Below are positions 11,884 through 22,239 of a DNA stretch of 64,000 nucleotides, piece after piece. Location of the stretch: the NCBI GenBank assembly GCA_029747015.1, contig JAKOGI010000081.1, positions 966,001 through 1,030,000 of the forward strand. The letters are read 5' to 3'. Position 1 is the stretch's first letter; the number at the start of each line of letters is the position of its first letter. This DNA is from Carnegiea gigantea. Taxonomy: Eukaryota; Streptophyta; Magnoliopsida; Caryophyllales; Cactaceae. A program made the position numbers and the translations under genes. The notes under the pieces are model-generated. The model ran no database searches, was not told the DNA's origin, and saw nothing but the letters and a program-made list of their open reading frames with translations.

Positions 11884-11897
11884 TGGCTCTGATATCA
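11884..11897 (-). other. tRNA-Met primer binding site of the pararetrovirus
   Basis: Minus-strand TGATATCAGAGCCA differs at one base from the TGGTATCAGAGC core complementary to the 3' end of initiator tRNA-Met, the primer used by Caulimoviridae. It lies at the 5' boundary of the recognisable viral sequence, so the integrant may start near the genomic discontinuity at this site. Confidence 0.65.
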
Positions 11898-14496
11898 GTT
11901 AAAAGAGGGCCTCAAGTTATACTAGTAGGCAAAATATCACAAACATAATTTTAGATTTTTCGAAAGTAAGTTTTTAAGGATTTGGGCAAGAGGTGCAAAT
12001 ATGACAAGTTTTGGACGTGCTTTACAAATTAGAACAGTAGTTGGGCTTTGAAAATAACACAAATAAAGTTTTGAGGGTCCTTTCTGTTAGTTACCTCAAA
12101 GGATAAGTTACCTTATATTTAGTTTTAAAAACTGAGGGTCCTTAAAATAGTTTACAGTAAACTGAGGGTACCTCTGCGTAGTTTATTCTTGTTCATATGT
12201 CCAACATAAGAACAATATATTATTTTATGACATGCTAGCACATGGAGGGAATTTTGGATATTTAGAAGTGTGTGACCTTGCAGCTTGGTGTGATATGTAT
12301 TAAGCTTTTTATTGAATGTGAGTCAAATATTCAAAAATAGACAAAATTTCTCTATAATATGCTAACACAAGTTTATGTGAACACAAAAAAGTCTCCCAGG
12401 GTGAAGTACCTTACTAAAATGCCACATTTAATGCCGTCTATACCTTAGAAAATTTGTTCAATACTAGTGTTCTAGGGGTTTTTTTAAGCTTTCTTTATTT
12501 TTGATCCTGCTTGGGTGGTAGCTGCACAATGTAGCCTCTTTATATCTATTTACTTGAAGCTCAAGTGCTGACACTACCTTTGTATGACTGGACATTGCTA
12601 TGTGAAGTTGATGGAAATGAACAAGTTTCCCATACATAAGCTGAGCACCAAAAATCTAATGACCAGGGTACCCAATATGGCAAAGATACCGTTCCTGTGC
12701 TATATGAGCCTTTTGGAAAAAACAAAAGAAGCATCATGGGACTAAACTTGAGCAACATACACTAAAGCTAGCAACTAAAGCTACCTATAAAAACAAAGTC
12801 CAATTCAAGTTCAAGAACCTAAAATTTCCAATCCGAAACTTTCAGCTTTTATGACTAAATCATGGAAAGGACTGCTTCATCACAAAATGGCCCTAGGTGG
12901 CTTCTTAAATGTGGTAGAGAGGGTAAACTATGAATAACAGTCAACCACAATAGAGATAGGGTTTGGAGGAATTCTAGCTATGAGAGCTAGATTAATTCCT
13001 AAACAATTAGCTAGGTAGTTGCTAAAGAACTATGACCCATGGGATACCTTGTTGAACCTCCCCCATAGTAAAGTACTAATATATTAAGATGCGCATGCCA
13101 CTTTAGGTTTACCAATAAGGCCACTTGAAGTAAGTGAAGGCAAAAATTGAGAAAGTGACACAAAGTTTGTAATATTCTTAGAGCGATGGAGACAAAGATA
13201 GAATATTGAAAGAAGTGGACCACCGGTTGAAAGCACAGATGATACCATTATAGAATGTGATACTCATGGTCCTGAGTTCATAATAGATTTCATCATGTAT
13301 GCCGCATCAACTTGCATTCTTGGAAATGCAAATGACACTTTTAATTTTTGTGTGCTGAAGTATTTGTGCAATGTGAATTAAATATACAATGACAATTGGT
13401 GTGAGTACGTCATAAAATTTCTCAATGATGTAGTAATTGAATGGAAGGCAGACATAAGAAAATTCTTCATGGGTCTACTATTGTTCCTAATGGCAAGCAT
13501 AATTTGCCATCCCATTGCATTAATGTGCACCCATATACTATATATAATGTTCCTAATCAAAAGAACGAATCATAATATATAAAATGTTCTACTATGTCAG
13601 TTGTCTTACTTAGATAGAGTAGTGTTCAGTGCAGACAAAGCAGAGAGATGGTTCCTAGTTATAATAAATTGACCAACAAAAAAGATTAAAAAAAGAAGAA
13701 ACAGAGATGAACAATTACCTAGAGAATACTAAAGGTGTAGAATAATAGAGAGGATTGACTACCAAAATGTAGGATGCCTAGTTGAAGTAGACTTCCAGCA
13801 ATACCTCAACGAATTGGAAATGGGATAACATCAACAAGGAGTATCTAACTGAACCTTCCACAACAACTTCAACTGCAAAGCCACAATGTCCATATTGTCC
13901 ATATTGCAATGGAAAACTTCAAGGTGCTTTACCTATCCATAACGAGCCAGTACAAGTAACTTTCACACTTACCTTATTAATTTTGATAAGAACTTTATGA
14001 ACAGAGCAATTCACATAAATGTGCAACTCCTTATAGAACAAACCTTGCCTTTCTGTTTATCAAAAATTACAAGTAAAATCTCCAAATTTAAGTGTATTAG
14101 ATTAGAGCACACAATGGGCACCATTCTGGATAAACAAAGCCTGCTTTTCTGTATATTACATGACATAATAGGCACCATTATATAGTTGTTATTTACTTAG
14201 AATTTAGGTTAATGTATTGTTGTATGCTCATGCAAGGAACCTATTCCTTCATAAAATCCTATTCTTGTTGTTAGAGTAGCCTCACAATGGTCTGGTTTTC
14301 ATATTCATACAAGTGATTAAATGTGTATTGCTTTCCTAATCTTTACGATTACCCTTATTAAAATTTTTGTATTTTCTTTAGTTATTTAAGATTATCACCT
14401 ATGAGTATATCCTGCTTGAGAGTTTTGATCACTATGTGCTATATGGTTCGAGCATTGTCAGTTTGGTTTTTGGTAGACATCAATTTAGTTAGTTAT
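11898..14496. other. Non-coding stretch, no gene recognised
   Basis: AT-rich sequence between the pararetrovirus and the Cassandra element. Short open frames on both strands show no domain or repeat signature. The rightmost part (from 14200) is the integration site of the Cassandra element. Confidence 0.6.
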
Positions 14497-14775
14497 TGTA
14501 ACACCCTGAGGGTGGCTTAAAGGATTCGAAGTTACTACTTATATCACCAAAAGGTGCACCTTCCTTTTCGGGAGCCCACTCATAAGAACCCCACAATTAA
14601 GCGTGCATGCTGTGAAGAAATCTTATGATAGGTGACCTCTTGGGAAGTTTCTCATATTGTGTGTGAGCGAGGACGAAACACGTCAAAGAGGCTTATAGTG
14701 ATTTGTGAGGTCAGTTAATGATCCTTAAAAGTCGTTCCTGGTAATTTTTGTGACTCGGGAGGGGTTGACATTATA
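14497..14775 (+). repeat. Cassandra 5' LTR
   Basis: 5S-like part at about 14573-14650: ccactcataagaaccc, an A-box-like attaagcgtgcatgct, and the C-box-like taggtgacctcttgggaag. The order and spacing follow plant 5S rRNA. The LTR ends ATTATA where the 3' copy has the canonical ATTACA. Confidence 0.9.
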
Positions 14776-14777
14776 GA

Positions 14778-14789
14778 TGGTATTAGAGC
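14778..14789 (+). other. Cassandra primer binding site
   Basis: tggtattagagc, two bases after the 5' LTR, one base off the tRNA-Met-complementary TGGTATCAGAGC usual for Cassandra. Confidence 0.8.
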
Positions 14790-14947
14790 TGACCCATGAC
14801 CATGAGTTGCACCAATGGGTGGGAGAGTCTTGGGCAGTCACCTAGTATGGCAAAGATACTCGATATGGATCGTCGGTTAAGTAGATGCATAGGTTAGTAA
14901 GTTTGTGAAGCACAACAAGACAGTTGTGCTCTTTAATTGGGGGTGAT

Positions 14948-15227
14948 TGTAATACCCTGAGGGTGGCTTAAAGGATTTGAAGTGTACTTATAAGACCAAA
15001 GGTGTACCTTCCTTTTCGGGAGCCCATTCATAAGAACTCTATAATTAAGTGTGCTTGCTATGGAAAAAGTCTTGTGATGGGTGACCTCTTGGGAAGTTTT
15101 CCAAGCTACATATGAGCAAGGATGAAACACGCCGAAAAAGCTTGTGGTGATTTGTAGGGGCAGTTAATGATCCTTAAAGTCATTCTTAGTAACTGTTCCC
15201 GACCCAGGGAGGGGTTGGGGCATTACA
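14948..15227 (+). repeat. Cassandra 3' LTR
   Basis: Copy of the 5' LTR with substitutions and small indels. The 5S-like part at about 15021-15100 keeps attaagtgtgcttgct (A box) and gatgggtgacctcttgggaa (intermediate element and C box). It is preceded by a purine tract ttgggggtga, a plausible polypurine tract. Confidence 0.9.
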
Positions 15228-16213
15228 GTTAAGCAAATTGCTTTTGTATCTAATAGTTTGCACTAGGTTCAGTGGATTTATAATTCTGTTTTGCTTTGGT
15301 CGTTGTGTTTGAAACATAATTTATTTCAGGTTCCACATGATAGTTCTTATCTATTCAAAAATCAAAATTAATGTTGCAATGTCTAACCATCCATAGCCCC
15401 ATTTGGGTGGGGACCTACTATGTATTTTATAGTGGCAGTTTATTTGTGTTTGATGCAGGTTATTTAAAACAAGAAAATGATTGGTATGCATAAGATTATG
15501 GGCTTCAACAATCATTTTCATCTCCCTATGTCATCTCCCTCTACATCTGAGCCATTTTGTATTTGCATTGGATTTTCACCCCCTTGCTTACTTCAAACAA
15601 GAAATACATGAAAAATTTCAGTGGCTCGTATGCCAAGGAACAATTTCCAAGGGACACTATGTTTTTGTTATTCTTTAGAAGTAACAACCTTTAGGCATTA
15701 TCTAGTGTCCAAAGGAAATAATGTGACATATATTCAATTGTAATTATAAGTGCATTCACGTAGGACACTTTCCTCCAAACATCCCTGTCTAGTTAGACTA
15801 TGGGTATTGGCTTAGTTTGGTTTTAACCATCATAATATGAATTGCATCAATCTAAAAGATGATTACCTTTGACTTTTATATTTCAATTTAATTTCTGTTT
15901 AGCCGTTGATAGCGGTTTTAGGAGTTGTCTTAATTATTCTTGGAAGAAGTTGTATCTTTTTACATCTTAAAAGATTTACTTCAAGTGAGAAATCTTAGGA
16001 TATGGTTCAAAAACTACAACTTTTATGTGTGAAAGGAAGAGATGCCTGCTAAAAACAGTTCATGCAAATCTCTTGGGTATAATCATTAAAGAATAGGATA
16101 TGGTATCTTGCTATAAAACAAGGCTTTCATTATTTTTGAATTCGGATGCAACAATCAGCTACCATGATCAATAAGAAATTGAACACTTAATTTATATTTC
16201 TAAGTCTGCATTA
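15228..16213. other. Non-coding stretch, no gene recognised
   Basis: Sequence between the Cassandra element and the chromovirus. A 65-codon open frame at 15481-15678 shows no known family features and is treated as chance. The right end is the chromovirus target site catta (16209-16213). Confidence 0.6.
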
Positions 16214-16501
16214 TGATACAACAATGCAGGAGCAGCTTATCAAGAATTGCCACTCGAGGATGTTGTAAGGAGATTGAATCATAGGAAGATAAGAAGAAGA
16301 TAGAGAGAAAAGGAAGATTGAGAGGAAACATGATGCATTATTATTATCTCCCTTTCTCAGCTATGATTTCTGCTACAAATACTCCCGCAGCAACCAACTA
16401 ATCTTTCCACCAAAACCGTAACAACCTTTGACAACTTTCAACAACCCATGTGAGGTCACTACAGCTCACGTGAGTTACTCTTGATGCAAAACCCTGCATC
16501 A
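16214..16501 (-). repeat. Chromovirus 3' LTR
   Basis: Left copy of the LTR pair, 3' in element orientation. Bounded by catta on the left and, on the right, by a purine tract visible on the minus strand (about 16503-16527). Confidence 0.93.
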
Positions 16502-16502
16502 A

Positions 16503-16527
16503 GTTCCCTTCCCCCCTTTCTTTTTAA
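16503..16527 (-). other. Chromovirus polypurine tract
   Basis: On the minus strand, a run of A and G with seven consecutive G directly before the 3' LTR, the expected plus-strand primer. Confidence 0.75.
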
Positions 16528-16581
16528 AAGAATGAAACTGAAACTAAGATATTTGAAACCATGACAGACCTATTGCAACTC

Positions 16582-18136
16582 TCAGAGTATTTCTTTTGTG
16601 AAATCAAGAAAACATTTTTCAATCTCTTCAGAATCCCACCAAGAAGCATCCTCCACTAACTGGCCCTCCCATTGCACTAGGAACTGAACCACAGCTCGAT
16701 TTCCTCTCTTCTTGAGCTTCCTGTCCAAAATTGCTACTAGTTGTCTTACTGCATTAGCTTCAGATCCTTGCACCCACTCTAGAATGTGAGGCCGATTTGG
16801 TAGCACTCCGTTGAAGGCCTTCAGTTGAGATACATGGAAAGTGGGCTGAATTTGAGCAGCTACTGGTAACTGCAATGTATAAGCCACTTTCGCCACCTTA
16901 GCCTCAATCTGAAAAGGCCTATAGTACTTTGGGCTTAGTTTCTGATTAACCCTTGCTTGCACTGACTGCTGTCTGCAAAGTTGCAATTTCAGCCATACCC
17001 AGCTTCCTACTTCAAAAACTCTATCAGACCTATGTAAATCAGCCTGGCTTTTCATTCTATTTTGTGCCCTCAAGAGATAAAATCTCAACATGTGAATCAT
17101 GGCTTCCCTCCTTTGCAGTGTTTTGTCAATCACTTCCACCCTTATCTCTCTAGGAATATAAGGTTAAGTGAATGAGGGGAGGTTGATTATAGACAACCTC
17201 ATATGGGGTTAACTCTATTGAAGTATAAAAGGTGGTATTATACCACCATTCTACCAAAGGGAGCCAATTACTCTATTTTGTGGTCTTTTCACTGCACATA
17301 CACCTCAGATAGGCCTCCAAACACCTATTTACTACCTCGGTCTGACCATCTATTTGTGGGTGGTATGATGTAGACAAAAGTAAATTGGTTCCCTGTACTG
17401 ATAACAGGGCTTGCCAGAATTCACTTAGGAAGACCTTATATCTATCACTCATTATGCTTTAGGGCCATTCATGCAACTTAAAAACATTATCAAGGTAGAC
17501 TTGGGCCACATCAGCTGCTGTAAATGGGTGAGATAAGGTTGTAAAGTGTGCATATTTGCTGAATCGATCCACTACCACCAAAATCACATCTTTTCTAAAG
17601 GACCTAGGTAACCCTTCAGTAAAATCCATAGAGACATCTACTCATACCTCTTTAGGACTTTGTAGAGGCTGTAGCAACCCGGGGTAAGGACTGTTATCAG
17701 ATTTGCAGCTCTGGCTGATTAAACACTATCTAATGTACTGTTGAACTAATTTGGTCATTCCCTTCCAATAGAACAACCTTTGCATCCTTTTTAGAGTAGC
17801 TTCCCTTCTTGAGTGCCCCCCAGTTGGACTATCATGAATCCATTTAAGGAGTTGTAACCTAAGATCCTCATCTGGACCAACCACCGACTTTCCCTTCCTC
17901 CTCAAAAGATCATCCTGTAGGCTGTATTTATGTATGATCTTTCCTTGCTGTAATTGAGCCCTAAGTTGCAGCAGATGATCATTGAGGTTGTAGCTCATTT
18001 TTATGAGGTCCAGAATGTTGGTATTGACTGCTGTGAGAGCCAGGGCTAACAGTTCAGCACCAGCAACTCTAGATAATGCACCAACAGCTGCATTTTCTTG
18101 CCCACTTCTATATTTAATCTCATACTGAAACCCCAT
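16582..18136 (-). pseudogene. Chromovirus integrase with C-terminal chromodomain
   Basis: The N-terminal piece (17726-18136) has the HHCC zinc-finger start HDSPTGGHSRREATLKRMQ of retroviral integrases. The core (about 17160-17720) is broken by frameshifts and stops. The C-terminal piece (16582-17139, 185 residues) has the GPF/Y-like SPKYYRPFQIEAKV block, then the chromodomain with VVQFLVQWEGQLVEDASWW and EEIEKCFLDF. Chromodomains bind histone marks and are thought to direct integration in chromoviruses. The chromodomain itself is intact, but no full integrase frame exists. Confidence 0.88.
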
Positions 18137-19190
18137 TAATTTGGAAAGCCAAAACTGCTGGAAAGGGGTAGAGATTTTCTATTCAAGGAGAAATTGAGAC
18201 TCTTTTGATCAGTTAGAATAGTAAAGATTGACCACTGAGATATTCTTCCCATTTCTGAACTGCATGCACCATGGCTAACAGTTCCTTCCCATACACAGAC
18301 AATTTCTGCCATGAAGGTCCCAAGGTCTTGCTGAGGAAAGCTAATGGATGCCCTTCTTGCATTAGTACAACCCTAATTGCATATGCTGAAGCATCTGTTT
18401 CAACTACAAAAGGCTTGTTGAAATTTCGAAATCCCAGTACAGGTGCTGTAGTGAAAGCCTCCTTGAGATGATTCAAGGCTGAAGTGGCTTCCTCATTCCA
18501 AACAAACTCACCCTTCTTTAACAATTGAGTTAAAGGCTTAGCAATGATGGAGTAGTTTCTAACAAACTTCCTATAATAACCTGCTAGTCCTAGGAAGCTC
18601 CTGGGCTCCTTGACATTGCTGGGAATTGCCCAGTTCTTAACGACCTCAACTTTTCTTGGATCTGTTGATATGCCATTGGCAGAAATAAAATGCCCCAGGT
18701 ATCCAACTTTGGAGATACCAAATGAGCATTTAGATTTTTTGGCCATTAAACAATGGTTCCTCAAAACCTCAAAAACCTGTTGCAAATGATTCAAATGCTC
18801 AGAGAAGGTCTGGCTATAGACTAAGATGTTGTCAAAAAACACGAGCACAAATTTCCTTAAGAATTCCCTAAAAACATGATTCATCAATCCTTGGAATGTG
18901 GCTGGAGCATTTGTCAATCCAAAGGGCATAACCAGGAACTCTAAAAGCCCTGAATGTGTTTTGAATGCTGTTTTGTGCACATCATCCTTAGCCATCCTCA
19001 ATTGGTGATAACCAGCCCTCAAGTCTATCTTACTAAATACTTTTGATCCGGCCAGCTCATCAATTAGCTCATCCACTATGGGAATTGAAAATTTACCTTT
19101 GACAGTTTGATTATTTAACTCTCGGTAATCCACACAAAGCCTCCAAGAACCATCCTTTTTGCTTACCAATACCACTGGGGAAGCAAAAAG
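18137..19190 (-). pseudogene. Chromovirus reverse transcriptase and RNase H
   Basis: A 320-residue open frame (18213-19175) covers most of RT and RNase H: VSKKDGSWRLCVDYRELN, FSKIDLRAGYHQLRM, MPFGLTNAPATFQGLMN, then VFFDNILVYS, GYLGHFIS, and the RNase H start FVVETDASAYAIRVVLMQEG. The catalytic box should read FFDD; here it is FFDN at about 18829-18840, losing an essential metal-binding Asp. RNase H continues past the end of the open frame at 18213 in a different frame. The frame is otherwise well kept, suggesting a fairly young copy. Confidence 0.9.
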
Positions 19191-19520
19191 GCTACTGCTA
19201 GGCTATATTATGTCGTTATTTAACATCTCTTGCACCAATTTCTCAATAATATCTTTCTACTTGAGAGGGTATCTATACGGCCTGATGTTTATAGGCTTTG
19301 CCCCCGGATGGAGGGCAATTTTATGGTCAAAAATTCCTCTGCTAGGTGGCATACCTGAAGGCTCTTGAAATAGGTCTTCATACTGGGCAAGTACCTCCTC
19401 TAGGGTAGGATCAGACAATTTAGTATCCATGGAAAAACACTGCCATTCCTAATGTTACAAGTTAACATTTGATGGAGGCATCAGCTGTAGCATGCATAGT
19501 TGGCTTCCATTATTAAGCTC

Positions 19521-20186
19521 CTAAGGCAACTGTTTTCCCTTTATAATCTTCAGCTTAGGGCCCTGCAACCCTCTTAGGGGATGGCCCTTGCCACCAAAAT
19601 TGAATTCCATTTTCAACTCATTAAAATTCCATTTAATGGTTCCCAATGTACTTAGCCATTGGATCCCCAAGACTGCATCGCAACTGCCTAACAGTATTAA
19701 GAACATATCTGAACAAAAGGCAGTGCCCTGAAGTCTCCAGTAGAAGTTTTTGCACACATACTGATAATGCAACTCACTTTCATCAGCCACAGTGACAGGT
19801 TGCATGCAAATGGGCTCCATCTTTCACCCTAACTTCTTAGCTAACTCAATGTCCAAGAAATTATGGATGCTGCTAGAATCGATCAAGAGTTGTATTGGCC
19901 TCCTGCCATAGTGACCTGTGACCCTCATAGTTTGGTACCCAGGGGTCCCATTGACTACCTGTATAGATATGCAGGGGTCTGTTTCCACCATTTCAAATCC
20001 AATAGCATCCTCACCTAGCTCCACTTCTTCCAATTCCTGACATTCATTACCACTAATTGCAAGCACTTCCACAACAAACAGTTGAGTATGCTTAATTTGG
20101 CACTGGTGGCCCTTCTCATAGGGTTGGTCACAATAATAACATAGTCCCTTCGCAATCTTATCTGCCCTTTCAGCTGCTGAAATCAC
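19521..20186 (-). pseudogene. Chromovirus protease and CCHC knuckle region
   Basis: The piece 19824-20186 begins with a knuckle GLCYYCDQPYEKGHQCQIKH (CCHC-type) and ends with the protease active site, here LLIDSSSIHNFL; the expected Asp-Ser/Thr-Gly is changed to Asp-Ser-Ser. A stop at about 19822 separates the next piece (19521-19820), which has the later protease motif DAVLGIQWLSTLG. The order knuckle, protease, RT is normal for chromoviruses. Confidence 0.85.
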
Positions 20187-20195
20187 CCTAGTGGG

Positions 20196-21057
20196 TCAGA
20201 AACTTTGGTTGTAAGTTTTTATAACGCTGTTTGAAGAATTTATTGAAGGAACTGATGAAGGTGGGTGCCTTGTATTGTGATCAGATTGAGTGAATGTGTA
20301 AGGGGAGGGAGCACTCTTAGGAGTTGGTAGCAAGGGTGGTTTGTTGGCTTGGAGCCGGTTTGGAGCTTTCCTAGCCTCCATTGCTTCCTCTTGAAGCCTG
20401 GCAAGGTTCATAGCATCGGCCACGGTCATAGGGGTGAGGGCCTTGACAAACGGTTTCAGCTGGGGTTTAAAACCCCTACAGAGTTGTCTACAAAGAATGA
20501 ATCAGGCAGCGCTGGTGTTCGTTGAACCATTAGAGCCTTTAGTTCCTCAAACTGCTCGAGGTACTCGTCTACTATCCCCCTTTATTGCAGTCTCTTAAAA
20601 TCTTCCATCACTTAGCTTCCCAAATCTTCTTTGAATCTCGCACAGACATCCATAATGAATTCATCTCATTCCATAATTTTTTTAACGGCAATATAACTAG
20701 AAAACCAGATTTCAGCCCTTCCAACTAGATGTATTGATGCTAAATCAACTCGTGAGATTTAGGAACTTTACACAAGGTGAAGTATCGACTACATTTCTTA
20801 ACCCAATTTCTAGGGTTAGACCCATAAAACCCTGGGAATTCGATTTTAGGTAAAATTTTGAATGTATTCCCTGTTCCTCCTATCCCAGACCCTAATTCGG
20901 AGTTAGGAGTTCCCACATTTACCTCATTAGTCTTCTCTTTTTGCAGTAATGCCATCATCTGCTCAAACATCCGCTGCTGTTCATCCAGCAACTCTGAAAT
21001 CCTCTAATTTTACAACTCCAGCTGTTGTTCTAGGAGTGTTCTTAGCTGATTTTCCAT
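20196..21057 (-). pseudogene. Chromovirus gag
   Basis: The start is the ATG at 21057 on the minus strand; two in-frame stops follow within 20 codons. Open pieces at 20740-20991 (with FKILPKIEFPGFYGSNPRNW, a common gypsy gag motif before the capsid region) and 20196-20429 (linker rich in Pro and Ser). The capsid core between is broken by frameshifts. The knuckle lies in the next piece. Confidence 0.8.
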
Positions 21058-21270
21058 GACAAGTGAATTCGACTGGGACTGGGATTGGGATTTACTCCTC
21101 TTTTTTGCCAGAATTTTTATAATGATCCTAAATTTTGCTTGTTATGACTGGATTATTTGGCGGTACAAGCCGAATAGTCGAGGATTCAAGAAATTGTGAA
21201 AATGTGTTTAGCTAGATTAGTTGGAGAACCAAGCCAACCAATCGAGGATTAAGAATGGCTTTAGGATTAA

Positions 21271-21283
21271 GGATCTGATACCC
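21271..21283 (-). other. Chromovirus primer binding site
   Basis: Minus-strand GGGTATCAGATCC, one base inside the 5' LTR, resembles the tRNA-Met-complementary sequence used by many plant gypsy elements. Confidence 0.75.
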
Positions 21284-21284
21284 T

Positions 21285-21572
21285 TGATACAATAATGCAA
21301 GAGCAGCTTATCAAGAATTGCCACTTGAGGATGTTGTAAGGAGATTGAATCATAGGAAGATAGGAAGAAGATAGAGAGAAAAGGAAGATTGAGAGGAAAG
21401 ATGATGTATTATTATTATCTCCCTTTCTCAGCTATGATTTCTACTACAAATACTCCCGTAGCAACCAACTAATCTTCCCACCAAAACTGTAACAACCTCT
21501 AACAACTTTCAACAACCCATGTGAGGTCACTACAGCTTACGTGAGTTACTCTTGATGCAAAATCCTGCATCA
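21285..21572 (-). repeat. Chromovirus 5' LTR
   Basis: Right copy of the pair, 5' in element orientation, bordered by the primer site on the left and target duplication catta at 21573-21577. Confidence 0.93.
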
Positions 21573-21894
21573 CATTATTTTCAAATTTACTCAATCTTCT
21601 CTTACGGTACTATTAAATATTTAAGAGTGGGGGAGATTCTTGTATGCTTTTTAGAGGCTATGTTCTTCTGCTCCTTCATGTTTTAAAGTACTACAGCCTG
21701 ATAATAATATTATTAATTTGCTCAATCAGATTAACAAATTAACATATTGGTCATGTACAGGATAAGCTACTGCAGTTGCTCAAGCATTTACTAATCTATT
21801 TTAAGTGATAACTACTACAAGGTAAAAAATCTCTTTGAATGAAATCTTTTACTCCATCGCACAAGAAGGAAAGAAGAAAAGACATATTAATGTT

Positions 21895-22235
21895 CAAAGC
21901 TCTCCCATACCTATACCTAGAAAAACTGACCTGATACCCGACATCCGAACTGAAAGACCCGGACCCATACCCCGACCCGACATCCGAAATAGGCTCACCC
22001 GAAACTGGAGCCAAAATCGAATTAACCTGAACCGGACCATACCCAGCTCGAATTTTTTTGCAAAGTTGGTTATTTTTGCATGACAAGCGTATTTGACCAA
22101 AACTCAGTTGACCCAAAGTTGACCTGAATCGATGTTTATTCAACTCAAACTAAGCAACCCGAAATGTCATTTAACACAAAACATAACCCGACCCAAACTT
22201 AACCCAATCTGTACCTGAACTGAATGACCTATTTG
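21895..22235. repeat. CCGA-rich low-complexity region, possible transposon subterminal part
   Basis: Repeated cccgac, acccgaa and gacctga words resemble the subterminal repeats of plant hAT-like elements. No terminal inverted repeat or target duplication was found, so it is an unclassified fragment. The surrounding 21573-22240 has no gene. Confidence 0.35.
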
Positions 22236-22239
22236 CCAG

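Larger units (their letters stand above)
5560..11897 (-). mobile_element. Endogenous pararetrovirus (Caulimoviridae), decayed integrated copy
   Basis: Read on the minus strand, the region holds the parts of a plant pararetrovirus: a tRNA-Met primer site at the start, an N-terminal region with charged helices, a capsid-like region, a CCHC knuckle of caulimovirid spacing, a movement-protein-like block, an aspartic protease, RT with YIDD, RNase H, one further coding region, then a TATA box and an AATAAA signal. There is no integrase and no LTR pair, which separates it from gypsy elements. About 6.3 kb is most of a 7-8 kb caulimovirid genome. Capsid before movement protein recalls cavemoviruses and solendoviruses, but genus needs a tree. 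Many stops and frameshifts make this a relic. The left junction is approximate. Confidence 0.85.
14497..15227 (+). mobile_element. Cassandra TRIM retrotransposon with 5S rRNA-like LTRs
   Basis: Two direct LTRs of 279 and 280 bp (14497-14775 and 14948-15227) begin TGTAAyaccctgag and end cattayA or cattaca, around a 172-bp internal part. Each LTR carries a stretch resembling plant 5S rRNA, the defining trait of Cassandra terminal-repeat retrotransposons in miniature. A tRNA-Met primer site follows the 5' LTR. Flanks gttat (14492-14496) and gttaa (15228-15232) give a 4-of-5 target duplication. Cassandra elements encode no protein and rely on other retroelements. Total length 731 bp is within the usual range. 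Confidence 0.92.
16214..21572 (-). mobile_element. Complete Ty3/gypsy chromovirus (Reina-like), inactive
   Basis: Two 288-bp LTRs enclose gag, protease, RT, RNase H, integrase and a C-terminal chromodomain, all on the minus strand. Both LTRs run TGATAC...GCATCA and the element is flanked by an exact 5-bp duplication catta (16209-16213, 21573-21577). The primer site next to the right LTR and the purine tract next to the left LTR confirm the orientation. Size 5.36 kb, short LTRs and the chromodomain fit the Reina clade, but clade is inferred. The LTRs differ at 14 of 288 positions by hand count, 13 of them transitions. In-frame stops in gag, frameshifts in pol and a changed RT catalytic residue make it non-autonomous. 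Confidence 0.93.

Noticed and set aside
11898..12500. Second promoter copy or continuation of the pararetrovirus to the right of the primer site
   Set aside because: No TATA/AATAAA pair or viral coding similarity was found there.
14573..15100. 5S rRNA gene pair
   Set aside because: The 5S-like parts are diverged, incomplete and lie in both LTRs of a Cassandra element.
21835..22083. Pro/Arg-rich coding frame
   Set aside because: Translation of cccgac/ccgaac low-complexity DNA; no sign of a gene.
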